From: Pollenia angustigena
Taxonomy: Eukaryota > Arthropoda > Insecta > Diptera > Polleniidae
Length of the DNA: 64,000 nucleotides
Assembly (NCBI GenBank): GCA_930367215.1
Contig: OV884059.1
Coordinates: 228,779,803-228,843,802 of the forward strand
Direction of reading: 5' to 3'
Position numbers and translations under genes: made by a program. The notes beneath the pieces were generated by a model that worked only from the letters and a program-made list of their open reading frames with translations, was not told the origin of the DNA and ran no database searches. This document shows, in pieces, positions 53,644 through 63,900 of the stretch (position 1 is its first letter; every line of letters begins with the position of its first letter).

Positions 53644-54960
53644 GGATAAAGAAGCTAAAAAAAATAAGGGATAACAATTTTCCATTGTGTATAAACAAAG
53701 AGCATCATGTCTTTTTCTTTTAATAAACCATTTACATTGTTATTTGATAAGGTTTCCTTCAAATATTAACAGGCTTCGCAAGGTCTCAATGTGGGTAATA
53801 ATGGTAAAGAATCCTTTGGCATAAATCATTATTGAGATCTTTTTATTCAAATATCAGTTAATTAAACAAAAAGATGCTTTAACTTACCATTAAAACCATA
53901 GAAAATCCTTATTTTCGTTCACGTTGTCCCTTTTTGTTACTACTTTAATTTGTTTTTTCTGTTTTTTATTTTGCCCTGCAAAAAAAAAAAAAAACTAAAA
54001 TCTGTGAAATATTTCCATAGAAACTGGATTAATTTAATTATTTCAAATATAGATTTAATATGTGGGTATCATGAGTATCAAATTGTTGTCGCTTCATTGT
54101 ATGACAGGGATAATAAGAGAAGAAATAATAATTTGGTAAATTACTTTCAACACAAGGGATTTTTAAGCAAACGAAGAAATAAAAGAACTCATGATGGAAT
54201 GAATGGACAGCAAAAATATCAAAAATCAATTTGCGAATATTTCATTTACAATAGGACCCTTATGAGTTTAATAAAATCTCAATGGTCCAATTTGAAGCCA
54301 ATACAATGCAATTTGTAGGGATAAATAAAACGTTTTGAAGGAAATGAGATAAAGAGTTGTTTTTCATGATATTTGGTTGTGATTATTTTCGAACATTTGC
54401 CAAACAAAAGCGGGCAAACGATAAGCCTTTTCTAAGTATTTGTGATCCAATTACACTTGCATTGAATTTCCCGAAAGTACAATTGAAATTTACAAACTGT
54501 AGGCACCTTGGGCCGCTCTTAATAAAGAAAAGTATTCCCAAAATGTTCTAAGCTAGAATTTATGTGCCAAGAACATTGAGTACTTTCGGATTTAATGAAA
54601 TATTTTTAAAATTGTTGTACTCTCACGGAATATACCTTTAGACGTAAGAGCTCCACCCCTCCCTAAATAACGGTTCACAAGACTACAGTCTAATACCACG
54701 GGAGCCAGTAGACCCCAGCACTTTATAGGTCCTAGTTTAGTTGCTAGTAAAGTCCATTCGTGGATAATGTGGTCACTGGATTAGCCTCCAAGAGTTAAAA
54801 GGTCCTCGAGTAGTTCCTAACTAGCCACTTATGAAGGTCATGCGAAAACCCAATCTGCGGGAATTAATATTCTTGAATTGTCGGATAAGGGGTTGGATCT
54901 GACTGTATTCTAAAGTTAAGCAAGAATGTAACGACTAACAATGTACTTGGTCCTGTCAGC
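53644..54960. other. No gene recognised
   Basis: A 122-codon frame at 53950-54318 begins in an A-rich tract and shows no known motif. From about 54640 to 54950 the sequence is richer in G and C (AAGAGCTCCACCCCTCC and following) and may be a worn element body. No termini were found. Confidence 0.4.
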
Positions 54961-54962
54961 TA

Positions 54963-55213
54963 CATATCGAGCCCTAACCGCGAAAATAACGTAACGACAT
55001 TATTTTCAATTTTCGTTTTTTTCAATAAATGACTTTATTGGCAACACTAGTATCTTCTCCTTAAATGTCATGGTCGCATAAGGTACCGTTACGATTTTAT
55101 AGCAAAATCAATTTTATCGTAAGCGACAAATTTCATACAACATTCAAAAAAACTCCCCCCTGTAAAATTTGATTTTTGGCGCTTACGTTTTTAAGCAGTT
55201 AGGGCTCGATATG
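54963..55213. mobile_element. CATATCGAGCCCTAAC MITE
   Basis: CATATCGAGCCCTAACCGCG at the left is matched by GCAGTTAGGGCTCGATATG at the right. It is 251 bp and non-coding, with no clear duplication. Confidence 0.65.
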
Positions 55214-55516
55214 TGCTAAAATTTTTATTTACATACATGAAGAAGTCTGCTTACGGGGATATTAGAAGACACTCGTTGTTTAAACCAAAAAAGGATAGAC
55301 CTTTTTTTGAGGTTAGATTTTCTAAGATGTTTTTGATCAACGTTTGTTAATTATTCAAGTTTGTTTTGAAAATCATTATTCAATTCGACAAATTCATCAT
55401 TTGCCTTATAAAGAGCGATAATAATCCTTAAGCCAAGGCGAATGCATTTTTCAGGTGGCATTGAAAGCACAGCTGTGCTACTTTTTTTTCCAAATTAGAG
55501 AAAGGAATGTCAAAAG

Positions 55517-56390
55517 TTGTTTGTGTTTTTGACATATCGACCAACAAAAGCAACAACTTGTTGTAGTATAGGCATCATCCTACACATGAATTTGCCTTAC
55601 CTCAAGCCATTGTTTAAAAAACATTATCACATTCAGAAAAATTTCTACTACCCCCCGACTGTGCTTAATAATGGCAAACTTTCAAAGCTGCAACTGGCGG
55701 ATCCATATCGCCATCAATGCGCGGAGATTGACATGCTTTTAGGTGGAGACGTATACCCAAAAATAATTCAAGATGGTCTCCAATGGGACAACCAACAATC
55801 CCTGGTAGCACAGAAAACAGTCTTTGGATGGATAAGGTAGCTAAAAGTCGGTGTAGGAACGCCGTATTGTCCTACTTTAATGCCGTGGATCTTAATAACC
55901 AACTTCAGCGTTTTTGGAGCTCAGAGATGTCCCGAGAAGAGCAAAGTCATCCCCGGAGGACCTATACTGTGAGGAACTGTACGAGTCAACTACATTCCGC
56001 TCTAATGGCGGTCGATATAATGTATCACTCCCCTTCAAATGAGAGTTTCCTGAAAATCTCAAGGTAGGACAATCGCGAAATAGCGCCATAGCTCAATAAA
56101 ATTAATTAAGAATCCCCAAATCAAAACCGAATATGATCGAGTAATAACCGAATACTCTACCCTCAGTCAAATGACAAAAGTAACCCCCAACGCTGGTGAA
56201 AGCGGCACGTACTATCTGCCCCACCAAGCAGTCTTTAAACCAGATAGCCCCACTACAAAATTGCGCGGGGTATTAAACGCTTCTAGCCCATCGTCGAATG
56301 GCGTCAGTCTTAATGATCTGCTTCACGCAGGCCCAATCCTACCGGCAGACTTAATGATTTTAGTATGGCGTTTAAATAGATAACATGGTG
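55517..56390 (+). pseudogene. BEL/Pao LTR-retrotransposon pol fragment
   Basis: The plus strand encodes LADPYRHQCAEIDMLLGGDV then a YPKIIQDGLQW segment and SLVAQKTVFGWI (the Pao-type aspartic-protease region: IDMLIGGD...GS-x-x-AQ-x-T-x-FGW). Next are DLNNQLQRFW, EELYESTTFRSNGGRYNVSL (frame shifted), and YYLPHQAVFKPDSPTTKLRG and GVSLNDLLHAGP (the N-terminal RT region). Frame changes near 55835 and 55970 and a stop near 56380 break it. No LTRs, RT active site or integrase remain. The enzyme set would process and copy element RNA in intact relatives. Confidence 0.8.
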
Positions 56391-56554
56391 GAAGGTGGAA
56401 TCATTTGTTCATAAACTTCACAAATAATGATGGTCAGAACGTTTTAATGAATGGCAAAAGAAATGTTATCACTAAAAACGATCAAGCTTTGGAGATGTCA
56501 AAGTAGAAATACGTAGGCGAAAGCTTCGGTAGATACATACATAAGTAAGTTGCT

Positions 56555-56756
56555 AAGTTCTTATGAACAATTCCCAAGGATTAAGGAGACCCGGTCGTCC
56601 AAACAAAAAGTGGAGAAGAGCTACTCTGACCAAAATCAATAGTGTCTCCGAAAAAAAGAAGTTACAGCAACATCGGCGAACTTCGAGAAACAGAGTTAAA
56701 AAGGCAAAGTTGGAAATTATTTATAGACAGCCTATGCCCAGTATACAACAACAAGA
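56555..56756 (+). pseudogene. LINE C-terminal tail fragment
   Basis: The plus strand encodes LRRPGRPNKKWRRATLTKI, then in another frame RELRETELKRQSWKLFIDSL with CPV following. The GRP-x-x-x-WRR...NR-x-(K/R)-W-(K)-x-F-x-x-x-LCP pattern is the extreme C-terminus of endonuclease-RT LINEs such as 3345-6091. It lies just after the BEL/Pao fragment, with no RT core. Confidence 0.55.
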
Positions 56757-57299
56757 ATAATGCTAAAACTTATAATCAGGAAAAGCAGAAATATGCATAT
56801 ATGCGCATTAAATATGCAGTAAAAACTTGAAAACATGCTTTGAATATTGTTAAAAATATGCCCAAAAAAATTCAAAAATTTCGAATTTTAAAACAAAATA
56901 TTCAACAGTTTAATAACAGTTCTTTTAATAACAACAATCCTAAAATTATAATCGGTTAAGCCCAGACAACACAGTATTAACAGACGAATTTTCGAGATTT
57001 TAGCCTATTTGGAACGATTGGCAGTCATCGGCTCACAAAAACAAAGTTATGTTAAGATGTTAAAAATTATGAGTTATTTGTGCAGAATATTATCTAGATA
57101 TTAACATCCATATGAGATTTTTTGTCTTAAAGGGATTTAAGCGACGGTTGCTAAATTGTTTATTAATGTAAACAATTAAAAGGAAGTTAAAGTTATTTAT
57201 AGATTGGAGCTTTGGGCAAATGTGAACTGATTCGAAAATTATTTAATTTGCAGCAAAATATTTTTGGGGCCAATTTAATCGAAATGCCAACATAGTTAA

Positions 57300-57535
57300 A
57301 GAGTCTAATTTGGAAAGAAGTTTTTATGGGGAATATGTAAAATTATAGACCGATTCTCACCACTTACATAGACTTCATCCTTAGTACAGATTACACCTTG
57401 TTCTTCGCGCACAAAAGTAACATAGACAAGCAACCAGCCAGACGAGCCGATGGTCACTTTAAAAAGTGATTCTAGATCGATCGGTATACTTAAAGATTGG
57501 TCCAGATTTATATGTATTACACACATCTCCAAAAA
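57300..57535. repeat. Decayed second-family Helentron-like copy
   Basis: TTCTTCGCGCACAAAAGTAA, CAAGCAACCAGCCAGACGAG and AAAAAGTGATTCTAGATCGA followed by TCGGTATACTTAAAG align with 13290-13400 (TTTGCGCACAAGG, GCCAGCCAGCCGGACG, GAAAGTGATTCTAAGACGAT, CGGTATACTTTAAGG). The ends are lost. Confidence 0.55.
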
Positions 57536-57633
57536 CGTTCATAATTGATTCTTCACAACATGCCCTGTCTTACAATTCTCGAGTAAAAATTAAATGTAGA
57601 TGACGAAAATGAAATAACACGTTGGGTACAGAT

Positions 57634-58890
57634 TAGGGTATTCATTTAACCGGGCTTTTGATTTAATCGGTTAATCGCTCGATTAATTAACCGAGGTTTT
57701 TGTGTAATCGGTTAATAATCGGTTAATTTTGTTATTGATCGGTTAACCGATTAATAAAGTTTTTTTTTATAAATTAGGTACTTTCAATGAATATAAATGA
57801 AAAATTATTTATTATTTGCAGTTTTGTAGTAAAAAATAAACAATAACATAACAACACGTGAACTAAAACGAGCAAAAAAAAATTATTTATAACTCTGTAA
57901 TACATATTTTTTAATTAATACATATTCGGCCACGTTCTGTAAATCGAAATCACGTGAAATTTAAATCGATGGAGATTTCAAGTTCAATTTTTTTCAAATG
58001 AACGTAGCTCTTCCAGATTTCAAAAGTAATTTTGGTAAAGATATGTGGTCTTCAAAGTATTTGGTAATGAAAAAGAAATATTTGTATCAATTTAAAACAC
58101 AGGATAGAATTAAAAACTTGTTCGATTTCTATTTCACGTGATTTCGATTTCCAGAACAAGGCCGATTATGTATTTATTAAAAAGTAAACTCTGATATCAT
58201 TTTATTAGTAATTTAAATAGTTTAAGAAATTCTTATAAAATAATCTTTTAGATAAATAATTTGGTTAAAATGTATTACATTTAAGCGACTCTTTTCTTTG
58301 GTTTTGATAAATTTTGACTTGGAAAAATTTCTTTCACTTATCGTAGATGTTTGAGTAATCGAAAGCAACCCATAATACAGAATATCTAAATTCTCAGTCT
58401 TTTTTCTGGATTTCTCTTAACATATAAAATCTTTCATTATACCATTTAAATCCTGTTTTATTTTTAACACTTCTAATGGTTTGGGTTAATTCTGTTGTTG
58501 CGTTTGCGTCCTGGCAAAGTACAGCACCGAACATTCTGCAAAAAAAGTTAATTTCCGAATTCCGTAATTAATGTTTTTGTACTGTATTTTAAAAATGTAT
58601 TTATAAAAAAATAATTCTAATTGGTGCAGTTTGGCAACTTTTTTGGTGACTGTAGAATGAATGTATTTAAAAAAAGGGAGTTGCTTTGTTGCTACGTTTT
58701 GGAACTCACCTATTGCTTAAAACACAAAAAATATGGTTTAATACTACAAAAAATTATAATTTTTATTACAACGGTTAATCGACTGAAATTAACCGGTTTA
58801 ATCGTTAATCGAAAAAAGCCAATTTTAAATTCACCGATCAGTTAATCGGGTAGTAATTAACGATTAACGGTTAACCGAATGAATACCCTA
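57634..58890. mobile_element. hAT element with TAACCGG-type subterminal repeats
   Basis: It starts TAGGGTATTCATTTAACCGG and ends with the inverted GGTTAACCGAATGAATACCCTA. The flanks GTACAGAT (57626-57633) and CTACAGAT (58891-58898) form an 8-bp duplication with one change. CGGTTAAT/ATTAACCG motifs are densely repeated near both ends (57655-57760, 58770-58880) and are likely transposase-binding sites. A transposase C-terminus remnant lies inside at 58240-58390. The internal gene is mostly gone. Confidence 0.85.
58240..58390 (-). pseudogene. hAT transposase C-terminal (dimerisation) remnant
   Basis: The minus strand encodes LLSITQTSTISERNFSKSKF then IKTKEKSRLNVIHF and IIYLKDYFIRIS followed by a stop. 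L-x-x-I-x-x-T-S-x-x-S-E-R-x-F-S-K is the hATC dimerisation signature. It lies in the expected place, near the 3' end of the hAT element at 57634-58890. Upstream catalytic parts were not recognised. Confidence 0.7.
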
Positions 58891-58949
58891 CTACAGATAG
58901 ATATTTAAAACAGAAAAGCCAAAATTTCGCAAAAAAAAAAATTTATTTG

Positions 58950-59115
58950 CTGCGAAAGCTCTTTTAGGCATCTAAACATATATTAAATGTATTAAAATAT
59001 GCACAAAATATGCTCCAAAAACTTGAAAAATGCTGCAAAAAGCTCTATTAATTAAATTATGCAGAAAAATGCTGCAAACGGTAAAATATGCAAAAATATG
59101 CACCAACAAATCGAT
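58950..59115. repeat. AAAATATGCAC-type dispersed motif cluster
   Basis: AAAATATGCACAAAATATGC, AAAAATGCTGCAAA, ATTATGCAGAAAAATGCTGC and AAAATATGCAAAAATATGCA recur irregularly. Similar motifs occur at 56785-56870, on the other side of the hAT element, suggesting that one AT-rich repeat was split. Confidence 0.45.
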
Positions 59116-59859
59116 GCCAAAGTTCATAAAAAGCTCTAAAACTGATAAATACATTGGTTCTGCCTTTATTGGTCGCACAAGTAAACGCATGCAATTGCAT
59201 ATTTATGGTTTCCCTGCTTATAACGTATCTTAACGTGTTTATTTTTTCAAAATTTGTTTTAATAAACAGTTTAAAAAAGTTATCTCTTTTAAAAATGTTA
59301 TTGGTTTATTTTAAAGTCCTCGTTACTCTAACGTTAACGTATACGTTACGGATCAGCTGTTACGTTTTCCTTACTAAGCTTATGTATAAATTGTACGGCT
59401 GTAGGAAATATCGCCCAAAGAAAAATGGCCCAAAAAAATAAATGAAAAATCGCCCAAAAAAATTCCATGTAAAATTGGGCCCAAATTCATATGAAAAGTG
59501 ACCCAAAATTTTTGGGCTATTTTTCGTTATTATTGGGTGATTTTTCGTTTTTTAAAATATTACAGTATTTTTCGTTTAGCTGCATTTCACTTAACTGCAT
59601 TTTTTGCATATCTGCACAAAATCCAGTGTGTATGATGGCTAAATTTTGTTAGAAAAAAAATCGTGTACGTGCATTTTGCTTAAGTGCATATTTTGGATAA
59701 CAGCATTCGATTTTTGGTCAACAATGTTTATTTTTAATACGAAATATTATTTTTAAGTGCCTGATAAAAAAAAAAAAGTTCATATCGCTATTTTATGAAA
59801 AAGAAAGGCAAACAATTTAAAATGGAAAAAACAGTTGATCTGGCAGCTATATGCAATAT

Positions 59860-59925
59860 TCAAACTGTCGGTGAAGGGTGTCAATGATTCGGCACAGCTG
59901 AATATAGCACTCTAAATTGTTTTTA
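59860..59925 (+). repeat. HINE 3' end fragment inside the pogo-like element
   Basis: CAAACTGTCGGTGAAGGGTG, TCAATGATTCGGCACAGCTG and AATATAGCACTCTAAATTG form the 3' terminal block of the HINE family with a slightly mutated hairpin. The rest of the element is missing. Confidence 0.65.
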
Positions 59926-59974
59926 AATGAACTGTTTAATATACATATGTATATTAATAAAAATTTAAAACTAT

Positions 59975-60190
59975 GACGGCATTTACATTATGCAATTAAC
60001 GCCGCAACTTACCGCAACTTTCACATGCAACTTTTTGTTTGTTAGCAAGAGGTCTAGGGAAGAAAACGGGGTTGAAAAAGTTGAAAAAATGCTTGAATAA
60101 AATGTAAATGTGAAAAAAGTTTCGTAGCAACTACTTTAAAAGAAAATAGAAAAAAAACTCGGCGTTAATTGCATAGATGTAAATGCCGTC
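59975..60190. mobile_element. GACGGCATTTACAT MITE
   Basis: GACGGCATTTACATTATGCA is matched by TGCATAGATGTAAATGCCGTC. The arms continue ATTAACGCCG. The flanking TAT on each side may be the duplication (59972-59974, 60191-60193). It is 216 bp, nested in the pogo-like element. Confidence 0.8.
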
Positions 60191-60578
60191 TATATTAAAA
60201 AAAATTGTTAAAAATAATGAATGCATGACTAAATCTATTTTTGTAATAAGACAAAAATTTTACATAAGGGCACATATATTCAGGTAAGTGAATTCCCTTA
60301 GCAGCATTATTTATTTTCGTGCAAACTGGAATGTGCAGCTAAACGAAAAATACTGTATATGAAAAATAGGCCATTACTTCAGGCCATTTTTCATTTTTAA
60401 AATTACGACAAAATCTTACATACTATTCATTATTATTACTATATGTCAATTCATTCATTATTACTATACGTCGATTTCCTAAATGTTATTTATAAAAATA
60501 ACGGGACATATTGCAAAAAGGTGGCATGTCATAACATCCAGTGTCATAGTGTCCGTGGACAAATTCGAAAGCATAGCC

Positions 60579-61075
60579 GGCCTTTGGCCGGGCGCAGGGA
60601 TTTTCTCCTCTTTGACAAAACAAGTACCGGCTTCGCTAACTAAAGCACTCTGCACAGACGGCCTTCGGACGGGCGCAAGGATTTTGTCCTCTATGGTATA
60701 ACAAATACTGGCTTCGCTATAAGCTTATCTGCGAAGTTGGCCTTCGTTCGGAAACAAGGCAGATTTTAGAAGCTTTACTTAGCGAAACCGGTACTTGTTA
60801 TACCATAAAGCAAAAATCTTTGCGACCGCCCAAAGGCCGTCTGCGCAGAGAAGCTTTAGTTAGCGAAGCCGGTCTTTGTTATATCATAGACGAGAAAATC
60901 CTTGCGCCCGGCCGAAGGCTGGCTATGCTGAGAAGCTTTAGTTAGCGAAGCCGGTTTTAGTTATACCATAGAGTAGAAAATACTTGCGCCTGTACGAACG
61001 CCGGCTATGCCAAGACGCTTTAGTAAGCGCTGCCGGTATTTGTTACAACATCGGGGAGAAAATCCTTGCGTCCAA
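60579..61075. repeat. Inverted array of about 82-bp GC-rich units
   Basis: Two units in one orientation (GGCCTTTGGCCGGGCGCA at 60579, GGCCTTCGGACGGGCGCA at 60660) are followed by three or more in the opposite orientation (GAAGCTTTAGTTAGCGAAGC at about 60849 and 60931, a worn one at 61013). Each unit contains GCGCAAGGATTTTCTCCTCT and TAACAAATACCGGCTTCGCT. A degraded relative is at 9612-9740. It is far richer in G and C than anything else nearby. Confidence 0.75.
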
Positions 61076-61105
61076 AAGTGTTTTCGTTATATGTTTAATA
61101 TATGC

Positions 61106-61251
61106 ACGCAGAGAAAAAAACAACAAAACCATTTTTAAATGTTTAATTTAACCATATCATTGTCACCGACAACCATATTATGGTAAAATAAGTTTCTTTA
61201 AAAATAGTTTTGTTGGTTGTGACCATAATAAAACAGGTTTTTCTCTGCGTG
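61106..61251. mobile_element. CACGCAGAGAAAAA MITE
   Basis: CACGCAGAGAAAAAAACAAC is matched by AGGTTTTTCTCTGCGTG. The arms carry AACAAAACCATTTTTAAA and its inverted counterpart, plus AACCATATTATGGT-type palindromes in the middle. It is about 146 bp, nested in the second MULE-like element. Confidence 0.75.
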
Positions 61252-62155
61252 TATTTAGATCTTTTTTTTGTATTAAACATCTTTAGTAATTGTGGACCTT
61301 ATGACATTTTAAAAAATGACATAATGTCCATTTGCAAAGTGTCTTAATGCCCACGGACGTTATGACATTTTCAAACGTGTCACAGTGTCCATGGACACTA
61401 CGACACTGGACTTTATGTCATGCCACCTTGCAAAAAGCTGTATTCTGTTTTGAGTAATTGATTATATCTATGCAGTGATTAATTAATATTTAACTATTGA
61501 AGAGTGCATAAAGTTTGGCGGAGGGCTCAAATAGGTATTACTGTCCATACTGCCGCGCAGCTGTTGAAGATACAGTGAAATTTTTTACATAAAACTTAAA
61601 TTTGTATGTTACTTAATTTATATGAATAATAAACACTATTTTGCAAGTTGGGTAATTTTTAATTTTTTTTGGGAAAAAATTCTTTTTTTCTTTTTGGGTA
61701 ATTTTTCATTTTTATTTTGGGCCCTTTTTCGTTTCTTTTGGGCAAAATTTCATATATAATGTTTTGGGTCCTTTTTCAGTTCTTTTGGGCGATTCTTCAT
61801 TTGGGCGATTTTTGATTTTGGGCGATTTTTCCTACAGCCAAATTGTACTATTACGTTAATGACGTTGTCTGGCGTTTAAACCTGATTCAATTAAAACAGT
61901 TTTCTGTTTTTACGTATCAGCTGTTAGAGGATTTTATATTTATTGATAAAGCGAACATTCCGACCAATTTTTATATATTTTTTTTAAAAGCGCTTAAATA
62001 ACAAAAGCTTAAATTTATAAATTAAATAAATTTTGACAAATTTTCTGTTTTCTTTAAAACACATATCAATACGTTTACGTATTTTAAGCAACTACCAACT
62101 ATTGAAATCGAATGCAACGTTAACGTATTGGCAACATTTGCATGTGAGTAACGAG

Positions 62156-63115
62156 GCCTTATGTAGTTCTCTTTTGCGAGTTTTTTTTTAATTATTTCAA
62201 AATAAAAGTTCCAAAGTTTTTCATGTCTATGCAAATTTTAGGCTGGTATTTTGTTACAACATCCATTTATAAATCAGGGCGAATGTGTCAAAATTTTAAA
62301 CAGATTAAGGTTAAAAATTACATGAAAGAACAGATAAATTTATGGTTCGCATTCGTACCACGGACACAGTCATTTATGCTTTTCATTACTAAGCAATTTA
62401 TGGCTTTTAGATTTCTAAAACAAGAAAAAATATCCGTCTATTAGATTTTGAATTGCCAGGCATTTTTATTCCAACGTCTACCATAAGCAGCCTTTTACTT
62501 TTTTGTTTAAATTCTATACATTTGTAGGCTTAACTAACAAAGTTTTGACTAAATAAATAAATAAAAAAAAAAAGAATATTTTAAAGCCTTCACTTGTTCG
62601 GAGTAAAAAAATAACAAGTTTTTTTGTTTTAATTTATTTTTTATTTTGTTACAATTAAGATTTTTGTTGTTTAGGTTTCGACTCAAAAATGCGTATTTCG
62701 CTGTAGTTTCAAATGCATTTTTAAATGTAAGAAAAATTTTAAAAATTTAAGGCGTTAACTGGCGGTTTATTCGCAAAAAATCTTATAGAATCGTAAAGTG
62801 TGTGAGCCTTAGCGGCTCAAAAAAAAAAAAAAAAATCAAGAGCTTATTTAAAGTTTGTTTTGACTGTTAATTAAATTGAGTTTTACTTTAAGCTGAAATA
62901 TAATAAACACGATTAGCGTAAAGTCTTTTTTTGTTGAAGCCAAATAATATTTTTTCTAAGTTAAATTTCAAATAACGTGGAAAAGAAGTATAAGCAAAAA
63001 ACTTAAAAACGGAAGATTGATTATTTAGTTATTTTATGTTAAAAAAGACAATAACAAATGATATTTTAACCAAGATTTCCGATCGATACCGTTATTAATA
63101 CCGACAACGTTAAAT
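62156..63115. other. No gene recognised
   Basis: AT-rich, with poly-A runs near 62566 and 62820. A frame at 62223-62444 has no known motif. CCGATCGATACCG and TAATACCGACAACG near 63080-63105 recall the CCGATACC repeats at 16005-16135. Confidence 0.4.
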
Positions 63116-63710
63116 ACACTGATAGAAAAGGCGTCATAACGCTTATGCTTTTTCACATCTAAACTATGACAACTGTCTACGTGTTTGACCACATGACACT
63201 TTTCATAATTATGATGTCAGCCTTAACATCACTTAGCAAAATTGTCATCAGATAAAATTATGTAAAATGGTACGACAGGCATATCGGCATCACAGTTATT
63301 ACGAATCAGAGTCAGTTTCATAAAAAATGTCATCAGTCCGATGACTTACTCAGTTACATCAGAGAAAGGACACATTATAGTTTGACTTAAGTCAAAGTGA
63401 GAGAATTTTATTATTTACTTACCCATTACACATATTTATTGAACTTTTGTTGTACTCCGCCCTTTGTTTATTTCACTAAAGAATTGAAATAAATAGAATA
63501 TGGGAATTTTTGCTTCATATTTTACTTTTTAAACATGAAAATAATGTTAATTATACAAAAAATGTGGCATCGAATTGATGTCACGATAGTTATAGTATTT
63601 TATTTTCTGTTTATTTTATAATGACATGTGTTGATGTCACTTTTTGCCTCATTAATGTCAAATTCTGATGTTAGGGCATCATCAATATAAAGATGCATTT
63701 TTCTATGTGT
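63116..63710. mobile_element. Possible ACAC(TG)ATAGAAAA inverted-repeat element
   Basis: ACACTGATAGAAAAGGCGTC at the left is loosely matched by GATGCATTTTTCTATGTGT at the right. TGATGTCA/TGACATC-type motifs recur inside (about 63205-63280, 63340-63380, 63570-63660). The pairing is short and no duplication is visible. Confidence 0.4.
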
Positions 63711-63779
63711 TTACCGCTTAAAATAAATTACCGGTTTAAATATCGATTGCGAAATAACGAAAGATATAAACCGGTACCT

Positions 63780-63900
63780 CTAGGAGGCATGTCATAATGC
63801 CTATGGACGTGATGAAACACGAAAAAGTGTCATATTGTCCATGAACGGAGTGTCCATGAACATTTTGACACTTTTTGGTGTGTTAAAATCAATTTGTTGT
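63780..63900. repeat. Arm fragment of the GTGTCAT foldback family
   Basis: GGAGGCATGTCATAATGCCT, AAGTGTCATATTGTCCATGA and GTGTCCATGAACATTTTGAC match the arms of the element at 60520-61427. No second arm lies within the window. Confidence 0.55.

Larger units (their letters stand above)
59563..60355. mobile_element. Pogo-like element, TA duplication
   Basis: CAGTATTTTTCGTTTAGCTG is matched by CAGCTAAACGAAAAATACTG. TA is on both sides (59561-59562, 60356-60357). The end closely resembles pogo termini (CAGTATAATTCGCTTAGCTGC, as I recall it). Internal repeats such as TTAACTGCAT, TAAGTGCATATTTTG and AACAGCATTCG follow the same TGCAT spacing. No transposase. It contains a HINE end fragment and a MITE. 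Confidence 0.8.
60520..61427. mobile_element. Second MULE-like foldback element, perfect 9-bp duplication
   Basis: GGTGGCATGTCATAACATCC is matched by ACTTTATGTCATGCCACC, with TTGCAAAAA on both sides (60511-60519, 61428-61436). The arms are rich in GTGTCATAGTGTCC and CATGGACA motifs. The core (60579-61075) is an inverted array of about 82-bp GC-rich units. It is nested in the element at 59397-61839. A related arm lies at 63780-63900. Confidence 0.85.
59397..61839. mobile_element. MULE-like element with CGCCCAAA-iterated arms, perfect 9-bp duplication
   Basis: The ends are GGCTGTAGGAAATATCGCCC and the complement of GGCTGTAGGAAAAATCGCCC. AAATTGTAC is present on both sides (59388-59396, 61840-61848). 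Each arm (about 59397-59545 and 61640-61839) is built of AAAAATCGCCCAAA and TGGCCCAAAAA/GACCCAAAA motifs spaced about 20-35 bp apart. A 9-bp duplication is the Mutator (MULE) hallmark. No MURA-type transposase remains; the interior consists of other elements. Confidence 0.8.
59318..62155. mobile_element. Outermost inverted-repeat element of the 59-62 kb stack
   Basis: CCTCGTTACTCTAACGTTAA at the left is matched by GAGTAACGAGG at 62145-62155, with ACGTTAACGTATTGGC just inside on the right (62117-62132) and ACGTTAACGTATACG inside on the left. ATCAGCTGTTA occurs inside both arms (59352, 61916). Joined without the nested MULE-like element it would be about 390 bp. The class is unknown. Confidence 0.5.

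Noticed and set aside
53950..54318. 122-codon frame as a gene
   Set aside because: It starts in a poly-A-rich region, has no recognisable motif, and an opposite-strand frame overlaps it.
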